The translations under genes were made by a program, and so were the position numbers. Under the pieces are notes generated by a model that saw only the letters and a program-made list of their open reading frames with translations, ran no database searches and was not told the DNA's origin. Of a stretch of DNA of 64,000 bases, positions 31,401-42,300 are shown in pieces. Position 1 is the stretch's first letter. Each line of letters opens with the position of its first letter. Origin of the DNA: Cymbomonas tetramitiformis (lineage: Eukaryota; Chlorophyta; Pyramimonadophyceae; Pyramimonadales; Pyramimonadaceae); NCBI GenBank assembly GCA_001247695.2, contig LGRX02025879.1:62001-126000 (forward strand). The letters run 5' to 3'.

Positions 31401-33924
31401 CGTGGCTCACTATAGAACCACTGCGTGAGGGTCTTTTTCTCTCCAGCTGATAGTGCGACTATCTGTAATCTCACAGGGGCTGAAGCTTGTGACTCCGCAC
31501 TGTCTCCACTGTGGTCACTCCACGAAATGCCGCCTCCCTCTATCCATCTTACCACCCTGACCTTCTTGGCTACTACCCAAATTCAAAGTCCTACCATAAG
31601 GACCTACGTGCAAATGTGTTTTCCTCGCATAAACAGCACGTAATTGGTTCAACGTGCGATCACCCATCCTATTTATGAGTCAAATGAATATTTCAAGTTG
31701 TGGGTGCATCTGTAGGGTGACCTTTGGAGTGCTTAAATTGCGCACGCTTTGGTGGTGTTTTTTTTTCAAATTTCAGCAAAAAAAGCTAGGTCCTACCATA
31801 AGGACCTACATTTAAGCCCGGCTATTCGCTTCACAATAGGTCCTACGAAAATTTCGAGACCCATGTCGTCAAGTTCTCGAGCTGCTCTTTCCGTAGTGTC
31901 TTGTCAAAAATTCCATCCGAGTTCATCTTGCCCCTCAAAATAGTGGCTGAAGCAGCATTGGCTGTCAAAGCTGGAAAATGCACTAAATCGCCCAAAATAA
32001 TAATGCCCTTCGTCCGGCTCAACGATGAATACACGCCAAAATATCGCACATTCTGCCTATGTAGATGGCTCGAAAATTCAATTATTGTGTCTATATGGCG
32101 ACAATAGCGAGATAATAGTGTGTAAGCGGCATGTGCGCATTCAATATAGCATCCCCGACTTCAGACCAAAGCCAAAATTGACTCTTGAATTTTATGACAT
32201 TTGACTAAAAATGATGGGACAGGTTGATTGGGGTGCAGCTAGATGTCCGCTACGAGGTTATCGACTTGTGCTCTATTCTAAACATGATTGTATATAATGC
32301 TACGGTGCTACTGGATCATTGGACGCATGCTCAGCCTCCATAGTCTGTCGGCGAAAAATTATCAAAGATGTGCTATTATTTTAAGAGATTTTTGGCTTTA
32401 GAAAAGTTCTCGACGATTTTTTACGCTACCCGTGCCTAATACGGGTAGTGTAGCATCCCGCTTGGGTTAAAACTCGGCAAGTGGGAAAGAGGGGACTGAG
32501 TTCAGGTCCTAAATATGCCATAAACCGGAGGGTAGCCATTCACGATACCAATAGGACACCTTAAAAAATTATTGAAAAAATGGTCCTTATGGTAAGACCT
32601 ACAGCGTTCTAGGTCCTACCGTAAGGACCATCGGGTAGTAGCCATTCTGGTCCTTCCCACACTTACTGTACGCACGGTCCAGGGCCATCTGCTCAGGCGA
32701 CCGGAGATCCTTCCTCCAGTCTGGAGACCTCTGCCTGTCCCCTTGAGGAGCTGAGGGCTGTCCAGCTGGCTGAGCTTGCCGAGCTGGCTGAACTGGGAAC
32801 TCTGATGGCTGAAGGCTGGCTGATTCCCTCAGAACTCTGACAGACCGCGCTCCTTCCTGCAGCTGCGGTCCGACTTTCTCCAGGGCAGCTATCAACTCCT
32901 GGCTGGCCAGATCCTTCCTTGTTTCCATTGCTGGGCGCGGTGTTGCTGGAAGAGGCAGTGCCGGGAAATCCTCTGCGGAGACACTGGAGTTTGGTAATAC
33001 AAAATCCACGTGTTGTAATGCTGACGCTGGCTGAGTCGGATTTTCGCCAGAGCCTCCGGCGCTCAGGGTTGGGTTGGGGACCCTATCCCCCATCCTTGGG
33101 CAAGTGGTCGCGATATCTTGCTCAGCTACAGGTGAGGGATTCTGGCCGCGGACCGCTGGGACCGCGCCTGCTTGGGCGGCTGGGGCCGCACCTGCATTGC
33201 CCGCTGAAGCAACGTTTGCTGGCTGTTCCGGCGTTGAAGATGAGGACACCGTGGCAGTCGTGTTAGAAGACGATTGACCAGTCGCAACAGAACTGACGAT
33301 GGCTCTACTGCGCTGAATCAGTAGTTCTGTGCGCTCCGATAACCTCCTGGTCCGCCGTTCTGCGCGCCCCTCGCTGGCTACTGCTGGGGCGCTGGTCACA
33401 CCAGGTGTTGCCACCGCTACCAGTTCTCCCGGCGTCGTCGTTGTCAGAACTTCGCCAGGGCCTCCGGCGCACAGGGTCGGTGTGGGGACCCTATCCCCCA
33501 CCGTCGGGCAAGCGACCACAGCTGCACCTCCAGATACTGGCGACGTCGAAATTTCGCCAGGGCCTCCGGCGCACAGGGTCGGTGTGGGGACCCTATCCCC
33601 CACCGTCGGGCAAGCGACCACAGCTGCACCTCCAGATACTGGCGACGTCGAAATTTCGCCAGGGCCTCCGGCGCACAGGGTCGATGTGGGGACCCTATCC
33701 CCCACTTTCGGGCACGCGGTTGCAGAGACTGGCTGTGCTGCTAAAGACGCCATGTTCATTCTTTCCAGCTCCTGCAACTTAGTGGCGACTGGCGAGATTG
33801 CTGGTCCTACCGGTGTCGGTTCTCCTCCCCCCCTCAGGGCTGACAGGTCCTGCAAGGAAAGCAGGGGCAGTTCCGGGCGTGAGGGCACCGAAGGGGACCG
33901 TGGATACGGACCCCATCGGAGCAA
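28463..33924 (-). CDS. Gag of the chimeric element, interrupted twice
   Basis: One gag frame can be followed through three segments: 33924-32645, 31566-29997 and 29719-28463. They are separated by ins2 (with TTCT duplication) and the 277-bp element (with 10-bp duplication). Segment 1 has four copies of a 34-residue unit (CPTVGDRVPTPTLCAGGPGE). Segment 2 has an Arg/Ser-rich patch and a CSRCGRLL / CEQVPLCQNC cysteine cluster. Segment 3 has a capsid-like helical region and a zinc knuckle CRKCKSKEHLARDC (CX2CX4HX4C). It stops at 28463. Reaching the protease needs a frame change plus passage of the TAG at 28176. The apparent starts at 29728 and 31555 are artefacts of the insertions. Confidence 0.75.
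29720..29996. mobile_element. MULE-like MITE, 277 bp
   Basis: Perfect 14-bp inverted ends AGGGAACATATCAA, flanked by the 10-bp direct duplication GCTGGGACTG (29710-29719 and 29997-30006). The duplication length fits Mutator-like elements (usually 9-11 bp), though the ends are short. The interior is AT-rich with several GGCCGA words. It splits the gag frame, which is continuous without it. Confidence 0.85.
31567..32644. mobile_element. TIR element ins2 (family TGGCTACTRCCC), 1078 bp
   Basis: Inverted ends TGGCTACTACCC with the 4-bp duplication TTCT (31563-31566 and 32645-32648). Its ends match those of elements A and B. Imperfect palindromes GGTCCTACCATAAGGACC recur near both ends and internally (about 31589, 31787, 32582, 32611). 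The block 31870-31941 is shared with ins1. In the minus frame that block reads KMNSDGIFDKTLRKEQLENL, and the replacements relative to ins1 are mild, so it may be a remnant of coding sequence. Confidence 0.85.
33040..33722 (-). repeat. 102-bp in-frame tandem repeat in gag
   Basis: Copies start at 33451, 33553 and 33655 (spacing 102 bp, 34 codons). A diverged fourth copy lies near 33044-33110. The unit keeps the gag frame open. Confidence 0.9.
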
Positions 33925-34331
33925 ACGGGGCAGCTGGCACCTGCGTTTGCCACAGTGACCTCGGGTGCAGCTGGTGCTGGTGCGGTTGTTGCCGTTGCCA
34001 AAGCAATTGCCGCTGTAATTCCAGTTGCTGGTGGTGGTGCACGAACTGCTGCTGTAATTGCTGCTGGTGAAGAATTTGCTGCTGCGGCGTCATCATGATT
34101 CCCGCCCGCGTCAAAAACAGCTCCCGGGGGCTGCGTAGCAAATTGCCCATTGCAGTCGTACTGGAACAGCGGAAAATCAGCTGTTTGCGGTACGAAGGGC
34201 GGCGGAACCCCGAAGTGGGCGCCCAAATCCGACACCGCCGGCCCAAAAGACGTCACTGGCTGCTGAGAAACGCTCGCACCAGTGGCAGGCTGATATGTGC
34301 CGTAGTCATTTAAATTGCCGCCCATCATCAT
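33834..34331 (-). CDS. N-terminal Gag segment with Cys/His cluster
   Basis: A 165-codon frame starting MMMGGNLNDYGTY, rich in Pro, Ala and Thr, ending in CPVCSDGVRIHGPLRCPH and then CPCFPCRTC. This is a possible zinc-binding cluster. It overlaps the next gag frame (33924 downward) by about 90 bp in a different frame. The join might be a frameshift mutation or an intron: TTTCCTTGCAG just before the second frame looks like a splice acceptor. I recognise no homologue. Confidence 0.45.
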   Translation of the reverse strand: MMMGGNLNDYGTYQPATGASVSQQPVTSFGPAVSDLGAHFGVPPPFVPQTADFPLFQYDCNGQFATQPPGAVFDAGGNHDDAAAANSSPAAITAAVRAPPPATGITAAIALATATTAPAPAAPEVTVANAGASCPVCSDGVRIHGPLRCPHARNCPCFPCRTCQP

Positions 34332-35601
34332 TGCGGTACGGTCGCAGCAGACGCGTTCCGGCGATAAATTCGGCTAAAATATGATCAATCACCGGTAAAA
34401 ACGGCCGGCAAAAATAAATCTCGCGGAAAGGTTGCCTGGAAAAGAAGATTTCTTTCGCAACCAAACGCAGCTGCTGCCGATCACGCCTCTAGCCTTGCGC
34501 ACGAAAAACGGCAGCAAGCTAGAGGTATCAGTAGTCGTTAATTTTCACACGAATTCGCCACCAAGGGACAAATCGCGCGGGAAGATCACCGTACGAGAAA
34601 GAAAGGCACCAAAATACGGTGCTGAGCTCGTCGTCCAGATACTGTCGTACGGTTGCTGTTGTTACAAAACCTGCCAAGACTTGTCCGGCGAAAATTTGTC
34701 GATTCAAACCAAAATTCCACCGTTACGCGAAGAATTCCGCGGAAAGGTCGCCGAAGAACATTACACGCTGGTTTGAGGCAATTTTTTGAAGTCGTGAAGT
34801 CGTCATTATGCGGAAACAGAGTCGATATAATTATGCGGATACGTGGTGTTCTCAAGAGAACAAGTCGTGCTGTCAAGCAGCGTACGATTCCGTCGCCCAA
34901 AGGCGGAAATCGCTAGTAGAAATTGTGTTGGTACAGTGGTTTGCAGAACGCAAGTACCCACGACAGTCGTGAACCACGACCACGCTGATACCAGTTGTTC
35001 GGGGGAGCTCTCTAAGAGCCTCTCAGTTTTCTTGTGCAATGCAGGGAACCTAGTTCAGTCCTACAAGGAGATATATTCTTTGCTGTAAGCATGATATATA
35101 TGAATTGGGTCTTTTAACTTTTTAATGTCGAAGTTACAAACAACCAGGTGTGGCTGTTAACAGTAACTAATTTCAAACTGATTCATTCAGCCTGCTCGGC
35201 TGCCTTATGCCATGGTTTTCAGATCTCGAACTTTCGAACATAACTCGATGTCGACTCTTGTCAGGTCCCATCATGTTTCATGAGAACTCGATCTGTCACA
35301 TCATAGAAACTGCCGACTAGCCCAGTTTCATTATCAATCATTCCAGGCCACTCCATATCACTCTGAATAATTATAACTGTGCTGACTCGGCAATATTGGA
35401 GGTCTCCCAGCGTTCCCTCCAATTTCTCTGACTGCTGGTTTTCCCACCAAAACTCACTTTCGGGTCAGGCATCTCTGTCAGTCATTTCTGTCAGACACTC
35501 TCGTCATCTGGTCATATAAATGCCTGTCATTGGTGACCGTCATAGTACCAGTCACTCGTCATTCTGACACGTCTGTCATTCTGTCTCGTGACTTACCCTA
35601 G
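34332..35601. other. Spacer between the divergent chimeric and B elements
   Basis: Should hold the 5' leader/LTR of the minus element and the missing 5' part of the plus element. I could not find an LTR pair or PBS. 35460-35600 is rich in GTCAT words resembling the U3 of L1/L2. The sequence just before 35602 (ttaccctag) could be a splice acceptor or simply a stop. Confidence 0.4.
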
Positions 35602-38429
35602 CACAGATATCATCGCATCAACATTGAACCAGGGCATAAGCCACCATCACAGCCAGTTCGTACTATTCCAGTGCCTATGATGGAGGAGCTCAAACGACAA
35701 ATTATCAAATATGTCGAGCTGGGTATCCTTCGTCCATCATCATCACCATATGGGTGCCCAATCATTTTCGCTCCTAAGCCAGGGGGGAAGTGGACGATGT
35801 GCTGTGAACATCGAGCCCTTAATAACATCACCATAAAGGACACGTATCCATTGCCACCTCATGATACCCTTCTTGAACAGCTTAAGGGGGCACGATGGTT
35901 TAGCAGATTCGATTTCAATCAGTTTTTCCATCAGATACCCATACATCCAGACGACATCCACAAGACAGCAATACGTACAAGATATGGTTCATACGAGTGG
36001 ACAGTGATGCCCTTCGGGTTAACTAACGCTCCTGCGACCGCTCTACGTGTTGGAAATCGAGCATTCTTTGACTTCATCGATCAGTTCTTGGTCATTTTCA
36101 TGGATGACACCATAGTGTACAGTCCAGATTTTGACAGCCACGTGAAGCATGTTCGACAGTTCTTGCAGCGCTGCAGAGATCATCAGTTCTACATCAGGCC
36201 TTCTAAGGTTGAGTTGTTCGTCAGATCCATCGATTTTATCGGACATCATATCTCAGAGTCATCAGGCCTTTCAATCATCGAAGACAGAATCCGTGCAGTC
36301 ATGGCTATCCAGCCTCCAGTGTCATATGGTCCAACCGTTGGTAAACAGCCTCTACGCCGTATGGCTAAAGATGGCAAGTCATCTCTTCGGTCATTCTTGG
36401 GCATGACCGGCCAGTTTAGGAGATTTATACCAAAGTTCTCCAAGATTGCCGAGCCGCTCAATCGTCTCCTTAAGGATAATGCAGGGTTTGTCTGGGAATC
36501 TGAGCAGCAGCAGGCATTTGATAATCTCAAAAGTGCCATCTGCCATGCTCCAGTACTACAGCTTCCAGATCAGAAACTGCCATCTATTATGGAGGTCGAT
36601 GGATCAGGCACACACGTTGGTCAAGTAGTATTGCAGGATCAAGGAAAAGGTATGAAGCCATGTGGCTATCACAGCGTCACTCTTTCTGATACACAGAGAC
36701 GCTGGCCTATTCCTGAGATCGAGCTATTTGCCATTGTGGAGGGCTTCCGATTCTTTCGCCACATCTTGCTGGGAGCTCCAGAGACTATTGTTCGCTCAGA
36801 TCATCAGCCACTGGTTTATTTCCAGTCCAAATCCACACTAAGCCCCAAACAGGTGAGGTGGTTGGATGAGCTCTCCGAGTACAACTTTCGAATAGAGCAC
36901 ATTTCTGGCGAGAAGAATAAGGTTGCAGATGCACTTATTCGTATTTCTACACTCTTTGAACTCACTGATTGTCTGCAACATATAGACGTCGGCGAATCAC
37001 ATTCAACAGACATTCCGTCTACAGATTCTACATTCATTGCTCTTATATCTGCATCATCAGCTCATCAGCTCCACGACATTATTATATCTCAGTATGATCG
37101 TGACACATTTGCACAGACTATATTATCTAAGCTGGCATCATCGACATCATCACAGTCAGTCAGCAATTTCGAGCTCATTCAGGGATTGATCTATCGCAAG
37201 ACCATTTTTGGCAGACAGCTTTACATTCCACCTACTGCCAAAGTTCCTACAGATGACGGTGAGATCACACAGCTTCGCCACATTCTACTTCATGAGTGCC
37301 ACTCAGCCACTATTTCTGGTCATATAGGCAAGAATCGCATGCTTCATTTATTGCGTAGCCGATATTACTGGCCAGGAATGACGAAGGCAGCCATTCAGTA
37401 CATTCGGGAGTGCCCCGTGTGTCAACGCCAGAAAACGAGAAGACACAAACCGTATGGTCAGTCACATATACGATATTGTGTGCCTAAGACAAAATGGCTT
37501 GATGTATCTCTTGACTGGATTATTGACCTGCCTATCACCACTAATGGGCACGACAGTATTTTCGTGGTAATGTGCCAATTCTCTCATCGCTGTCATCTCA
37601 TTCCCTTCAACATGACCTGGACTGCTCAGCATACTGCTTCAATATATATGCAGCATATCTTCAAGCTCCATGGTCTTCCGAGGAACATCATCTCAGATCG
37701 AGACCCCAGATTTACTTCTTCATTCTGCCAAAAACTGTGGAAATCTACTGGTACGAGATTGTCTATGACGTCTTCACACCATCCACAGTCGAATGCAAGC
37801 AATGAGAGAAGCCATGCCTTCATTGAGGACATCCTCAGGTATTTTCATTTTGTTTGATGCATGATTCACCATCCTCTGGTTTATAAACTGATTAGATAGT
37901 ATTGTTTCTCCTCAGGTGTTGTTACAACGATACTTCAGCCAATTCGTGGGAGGACAAGTTGCCTCTGGTGGAGTTTGCAACTAACAACACGGTTTCTGCT
38001 ACAATTGGTTACACACCATTTTATCTCGACTCGATGGCGCAGCTACCTTCGCCTCATGATCTGGCAATCACTATTCCGCCAGAAGCTCCTGTTCCAATAC
38101 AGAATGCTATTCAAGACCATTTTGACCAGTACTCGGCTGTACATGCCAACGCGGTAGATAACATTTCCCGAGCAGCAGAAATCAACCGAGCCAGATTCAA
38201 TAAGACTCGCATGCCCCGACAATTTGCAGTAGGGCAGAAAGTTCTTCTACGGACTGAGTTTATTCAATGGACTGGTTTGACAGAGGCAGGCAGACACTTT
38301 AAACAGCCATACATTGGGCCGTTTATCATATCTAAAGTGCTCAGCCATGGACGTGCTTATGAGTTAGATTTCGGGGATCTCGACATTCGTATCCACCCGG
38401 TTCAGCCTGTATCCAGAATAGAGCTGTAA
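35602..38429 (+). CDS. Pol of family B: RT - RNase H - integrase, with an intron
   Basis: RT blocks: HRINIEPGHKPP, PPHDTLLEQLKGARWFSRFD, MPFGLTNAPAT, FMDDTIVYS (active site FMDD). RNase H: MEVDGSGTHVGQVVLQD, then the end motif KNKVADALIR. Integrase: HH-CC zinc domain (HECHSATISGH, CPVCQ), catalytic D in VSLDWIIDLP, D in SDRDPRF and E in HHPQSNASNERSHAFIED. The frame is open from 35602 to the intron at 37839 and resumes at 37916, ending at 38429 after the MPRQFAVGQKVLL tail. No Dam-like domain occurs between RNase H and integrase. Gag and protease are missing upstream, so the 5' end is truncated. The stop at 38427-38429 (TAA) reads TGC in the minus copy, so it is a mutation before the chromodomain. 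Confidence 0.85.
37839..37915 (+). other. 77-bp GT-AG intron inside the integrase
   Basis: GTATTT...CTCCTCAG. Splicing joins ATCCTCAG to GTGTTGTTAC and restores EDILRCCYNDTSANSWEDKL, matching the spacing of other Ty3 integrases. The word TCCTCAGGT occurs at both borders (37832-37840 and 37909-37917). Confidence 0.75.
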
Positions 38430-38645
38430 AATGACTCAAATCAAGCACCTTTGCCTCTGCCACAGATGATCACCGAAGAAGGGCAACCACTGTTTGAGAT
38501 ATCACATATACTCTCAGATAAGATCACTAGAGGTGTCAAGTACTATTTAGTGCGATATGCAGGCTACGGCCCTGAGCATGACACCTGGGTCAAAGCCGCA
38601 GAGCTGATCAATGCAGCAGACATGATAGCTGCCTATGAAGGCTAA
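38430..38645 (+). CDS. Chromodomain of family B, separated by a stop
   Basis: Same frame as the integrase after the TAA: NDSNQAPLPLPQMITEEGQP, then ISHILSDKITRGVKYYLVRY, AGYGPEHDTW, ending AAYEG and a stop. It is a chromodomain (YYLVRYAGYGPEHDTW corresponds to the K-W-x-G-Y-x-x-x-x-x-T-W core). It lies at the C-terminus of integrase, as in chromoviruses. Confidence 0.8.
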   Translation, partial: NDSNQAPLPLPQMITEEGQPLFEISHILSDKITRGVKYYLVRYAGYGPEHDTWVKAAELINAADMIAAYEG

Positions 38646-38740
38646 CATTATATTAAGCCTATTGCCCTTACTTTTTATAATATATACTAATACATGTCGA
38701 TCATCTATATACCTTGCTCTTAATGTTCTGTCATTATGTT

Positions 38741-39339
38741 TGTCAAGGTTATGACCGATGACATATGTGTCATATATGTCATACGTGTCATACCTGTCAT
38801 ACATGTCATACCATGTCATGTCATGTCATGTCATATATTATTATGACAGTCGACAGTATGGTCGATCATGACTGTACAGGTCGAGTCGCGTCATACATTT
38901 ATGACAGTCGTCAGTACGGTCGACGATGACTGTACATGTCGCCAGATGATTATGTCATATCATCAGGCATCCCTGTCATCGAGAGTTCGTATGATTGAAC
39001 TCGAAGATGGCAAAGCAAAGATACATCTTGGAAACAAACCAAGAACCATCTTTAGCTTTCAGCATGCGCAGAACTCGCATGTGCAGCATGAACGAACTAG
39101 TCGTTATTACCATGCTGGTCGTTCAACCTACGTCTCGGGTTCACAACCCAATGGCGGTACCATCTAAGATGATGGGTGACGTAGGTATAAAAGTGAGGAA
39201 GCGTTGTGCTTCAGCAGATCTTCTACGGAGACTGCAACTCACAACCCGCTCATAAGTTGTGCGCGTGTTACTGTTCAATAACACTGCACTATCTTATTAT
39301 ATCATATATTTCTTAAGGCTCGCGTGAGCGTCCTTATCA
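38741..39339 (+). repeat. LTR L1-a (5' LTR)
   Basis: Begins TGTCAAGGTTATGACC and ends GCGTCCTTATCA. U3 starts with TGTCAT pentamer-like repeats, shared with L2. A TATA box lies at 39186. Confidence 0.9.
39186..39193 (+). promoter_or_regulatory. TATA box in LTR L1-a (also 48870-48877 in L1-b)
   Basis: TATAAAAG within the context GACGTAGGTATAAAAGTG, about 150 bp before the LTR end. The position suits a pol II retroelement promoter starting the R region. Confidence 0.55.
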
Positions 39340-39340
39340 T

Positions 39341-39354
39341 TGGTATTCTATCGT
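39341..39354 (+). other. Candidate primer-binding site of the LARD-like element
   Basis: TGGTATTCTATCGT begins one base after the 5' LTR. The TGG start and 1-nt offset are typical of tRNA-primed LTR elements. The primer tRNA is not identified. Confidence 0.45.
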
Positions 39355-42300
39355 TAAGGCGAGAAACGAGAACTCAAGTGTGAGTGCAGCGTAGATATCA
39401 ATAATTTTGTGTATGCAGGTTGCGGAGCGCAAAGCATATCTGGCGTCGCGATCGCATAAACATTGATATACTGCATATACTGACCGCTGTATAAGCGAAG
39501 ATAGTGCGCGAGGATATATCGACGCATTCGCATTCGCAGATCGTATACAGCAGCTGATCGTCACCTATAATGCGCGACAAGGTGTGCATGCGGCATACAT
39601 GCGCGTAGTGATCATATGTATGCACATATACGATTCGCAGCTGTACAAAAATTCGCAAATGAGATGCGGACGCAGAAATCATCAGCGGAATCAGTATCCG
39701 CGCGAAAATTAGCACTCGTATCATGTGCTAGACATACTGCGACGAGATGTGCTCTTAATCATCAGCGCGCACCATCGTGATTTTCATGATCGCAGCAAAT
39801 CGCTTATTGTACACGATGATTATTTTGCAATTTTTTATGACGATGTCAGTATGCGAAGTGTCATCAACATACCGTCATTATCGATACTTGCAATAATCTC
39901 TGATTCATCATCTGCGCGCGTCACGGTGTCCTGACAGAATATATGTATACTATCTGGGATTATCCTGAACGGACGCATGATGACAATATACTGCAGCATG
40001 CCATATAATACTCTAATGTTTGCTGAGATACTATACTCTATTCACTGTCAGATTATATCAACCTACAATCATGAGTGTGAACTGCATAAATGCTGTGTGA
40101 GTAGCTTACACACACACACACACGCTCAACATGACAGATCATTGAATACTCTGCAGCAACATCATAGTGTGTGCAAAAAGTCGAGTGTGTGGAGATAATA
40201 ATACCTGCAGCAACACACACACACACATACTTGCAGTATACACTATCATGAGTATATACTGAGTGCATGCAGCAGATGTGCATTTCACCACCTGTACATT
40301 ATTATACTGAGCATCACTGTGATTGTGCATGCATTATTCATACAGCTTGATCACGATACCAGCTGTAATGTACATACCAGTTTGATCACGTTAACAACTG
40401 GGACACATGGCATCACATCACAATACATTATACAATGCACAAAGCATACTGCAGTGCATGTAAGCTATATTGGAACCCATGTAAGTGTAAGGTGCCTGAA
40501 GGTGATCTTAACACCATAATTAGCTCGACATGCTCTGACGAAGGATTTGGGATGAGCATGTTCGTTCTATGGTGGATCACTGAATGGAATGCTCACCGGA
40601 ACTACATGTGAAATAAATCAAGCAACTCATTATCGTAAATGAGAGTATGCCGGATTACAATAAATACTAATCTGATATATATATATCATGTTGGATTATT
40701 AGTACTTGGTATACAGATCATCCTGCATGATGAGTTATCTTGGTACATTGCAATACCATTATCACCTGTATACAAGTGTGCAGTAAAGTTACACACACAC
40801 ACACACACACACATACATGTACTTATCAGCAAGTACCTGCACAATGCACACACCACTGACTATGGTATATGTAATGACATTCACTGACTCAATAAGTGAA
40901 ATGATCAACTATAATATCAACTATGTGTATGATAATATAGATACCATCCAACAAACACATGTGCGTGTTGGATGTCAGTGATGGCGATACATAAGGGAAC
41001 AGGATAAGAAACCATGCTGAAGGGCTGGATGGAGAATATCTCCAGACCCGAAGGCATTATACAATGCTCAAATAAGCAGCTGGTCACTGTTGAGCATTGT
41101 CCATTCGTCTCACATATCAGCTGGAGCAACTACAACAAGTACATTGCATTATGATAGTTGATTCAGAATTGATCAGCTCAATTTGCATGTAATTACAGAT
41201 CAGTTTTCACATGATTTCTGACAATAGTATAAAGGACATTCACACACACATAAATGTGTTGTGTGAAGTTGCTGTGATTGTATTCAGCAAAGTCCAGATT
41301 TGTTCCAAATGAGATATATCACTTTGATAAATCTTAAGAGCACAGACCTATGCTCAAACAAATCATAGGTTGAGAAATATCGCTAAAGTGGCTGTTTCCA
41401 CTTAAGTTGATTAATATAAACATAACCAGAAAAGTACATTTGCTGTGCATGGGTTTAAATCAGTAAAACCCAGAATGCTGTCAACTGTAAATGTTGATAT
41501 ACAGCACAACTCACTTATTTGCTATAAAAAAATGTCATATGCAAAAGTGAAGTTCCTTGTAATGATTCTGTACTTACATTTCACATTTACACTGAAATAT
41601 GTCACCACAACAATATTTCAGACAGCTGAAAAAAACTATAAAATGGGTAAAAAAGCTCCACGTTTAATTTCAAAATGAAAAATGTGTGCCCATTTTATGT
41701 AAGATTATGATTTTATACCTATTAAGGTATCAGAAAATCATAATGACACATGTCATATCAGTGTGACACCCTAAAATATTAGGTGTTGAATATATATGGG
41801 TAACGCTATTGCTATGGCAATAAATCGCTCAAAATGCTGTACGTAAAACACATTTTGAAAATTTCGGATTGATTTTTTTTGATAAAATGAATGTTTATAT
41901 ATCAAATATCAATCCCTGATTTATGCAGCATGTGTAACGCCCTGTAACAACCCTAAAATTAAATGTGTGTAACAGGGGTGTAACGTACCTCCTAAAAAAC
42001 ACTTTACATTTATGTAGGTATTAAATGCAGTTTTGCTTAAAAATCTTTGCAAAAACATCATACTGCTTATTTTTTACCTGTATTAGGGTTACTGATATCA
42101 AGTAACACCCTAAACACCATATTGAGTAACAGGGCCACTGTAACCACATATGCCCTAAAATGCCAGTTTTATTTTGAAAAACTTCGTTTTTTGGCATTAT
42201 TATATCATGCTAAATCATCACAGACATGATAATACTGTGGGCAACAACCCTAGAACTGTGGGCAACAACCCTAGAACTGTTGGGCAACAACCCAAGAACT

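Larger units (their letters stand above)
19886..34331 (-). mobile_element. Chimeric Ty3/gypsy chromovirus with a Dam-like MTase domain (A body, B 3' end)
   Basis: Order on the minus strand: gag pieces (34331-28463), protease (about 28172-26973), Ser/acidic linker (26296-25772), RT-RNase H-Dam (25800-23406), integrase (23416-about 21690), chromodomain remnant, 3' untranslated region, PPT and LTR (20419-19886). The integrase tail onward is almost the same as family B at 38.2-38.6 kb and 49.0-50.4 kb, while upstream domains resemble the element at 62-64 kb. A 5' LTR was not identified beyond 34.3 kb. Three TIR elements (26301-26972, 29720-29996, 31567-32644) interrupt it. Confidence 0.85.
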
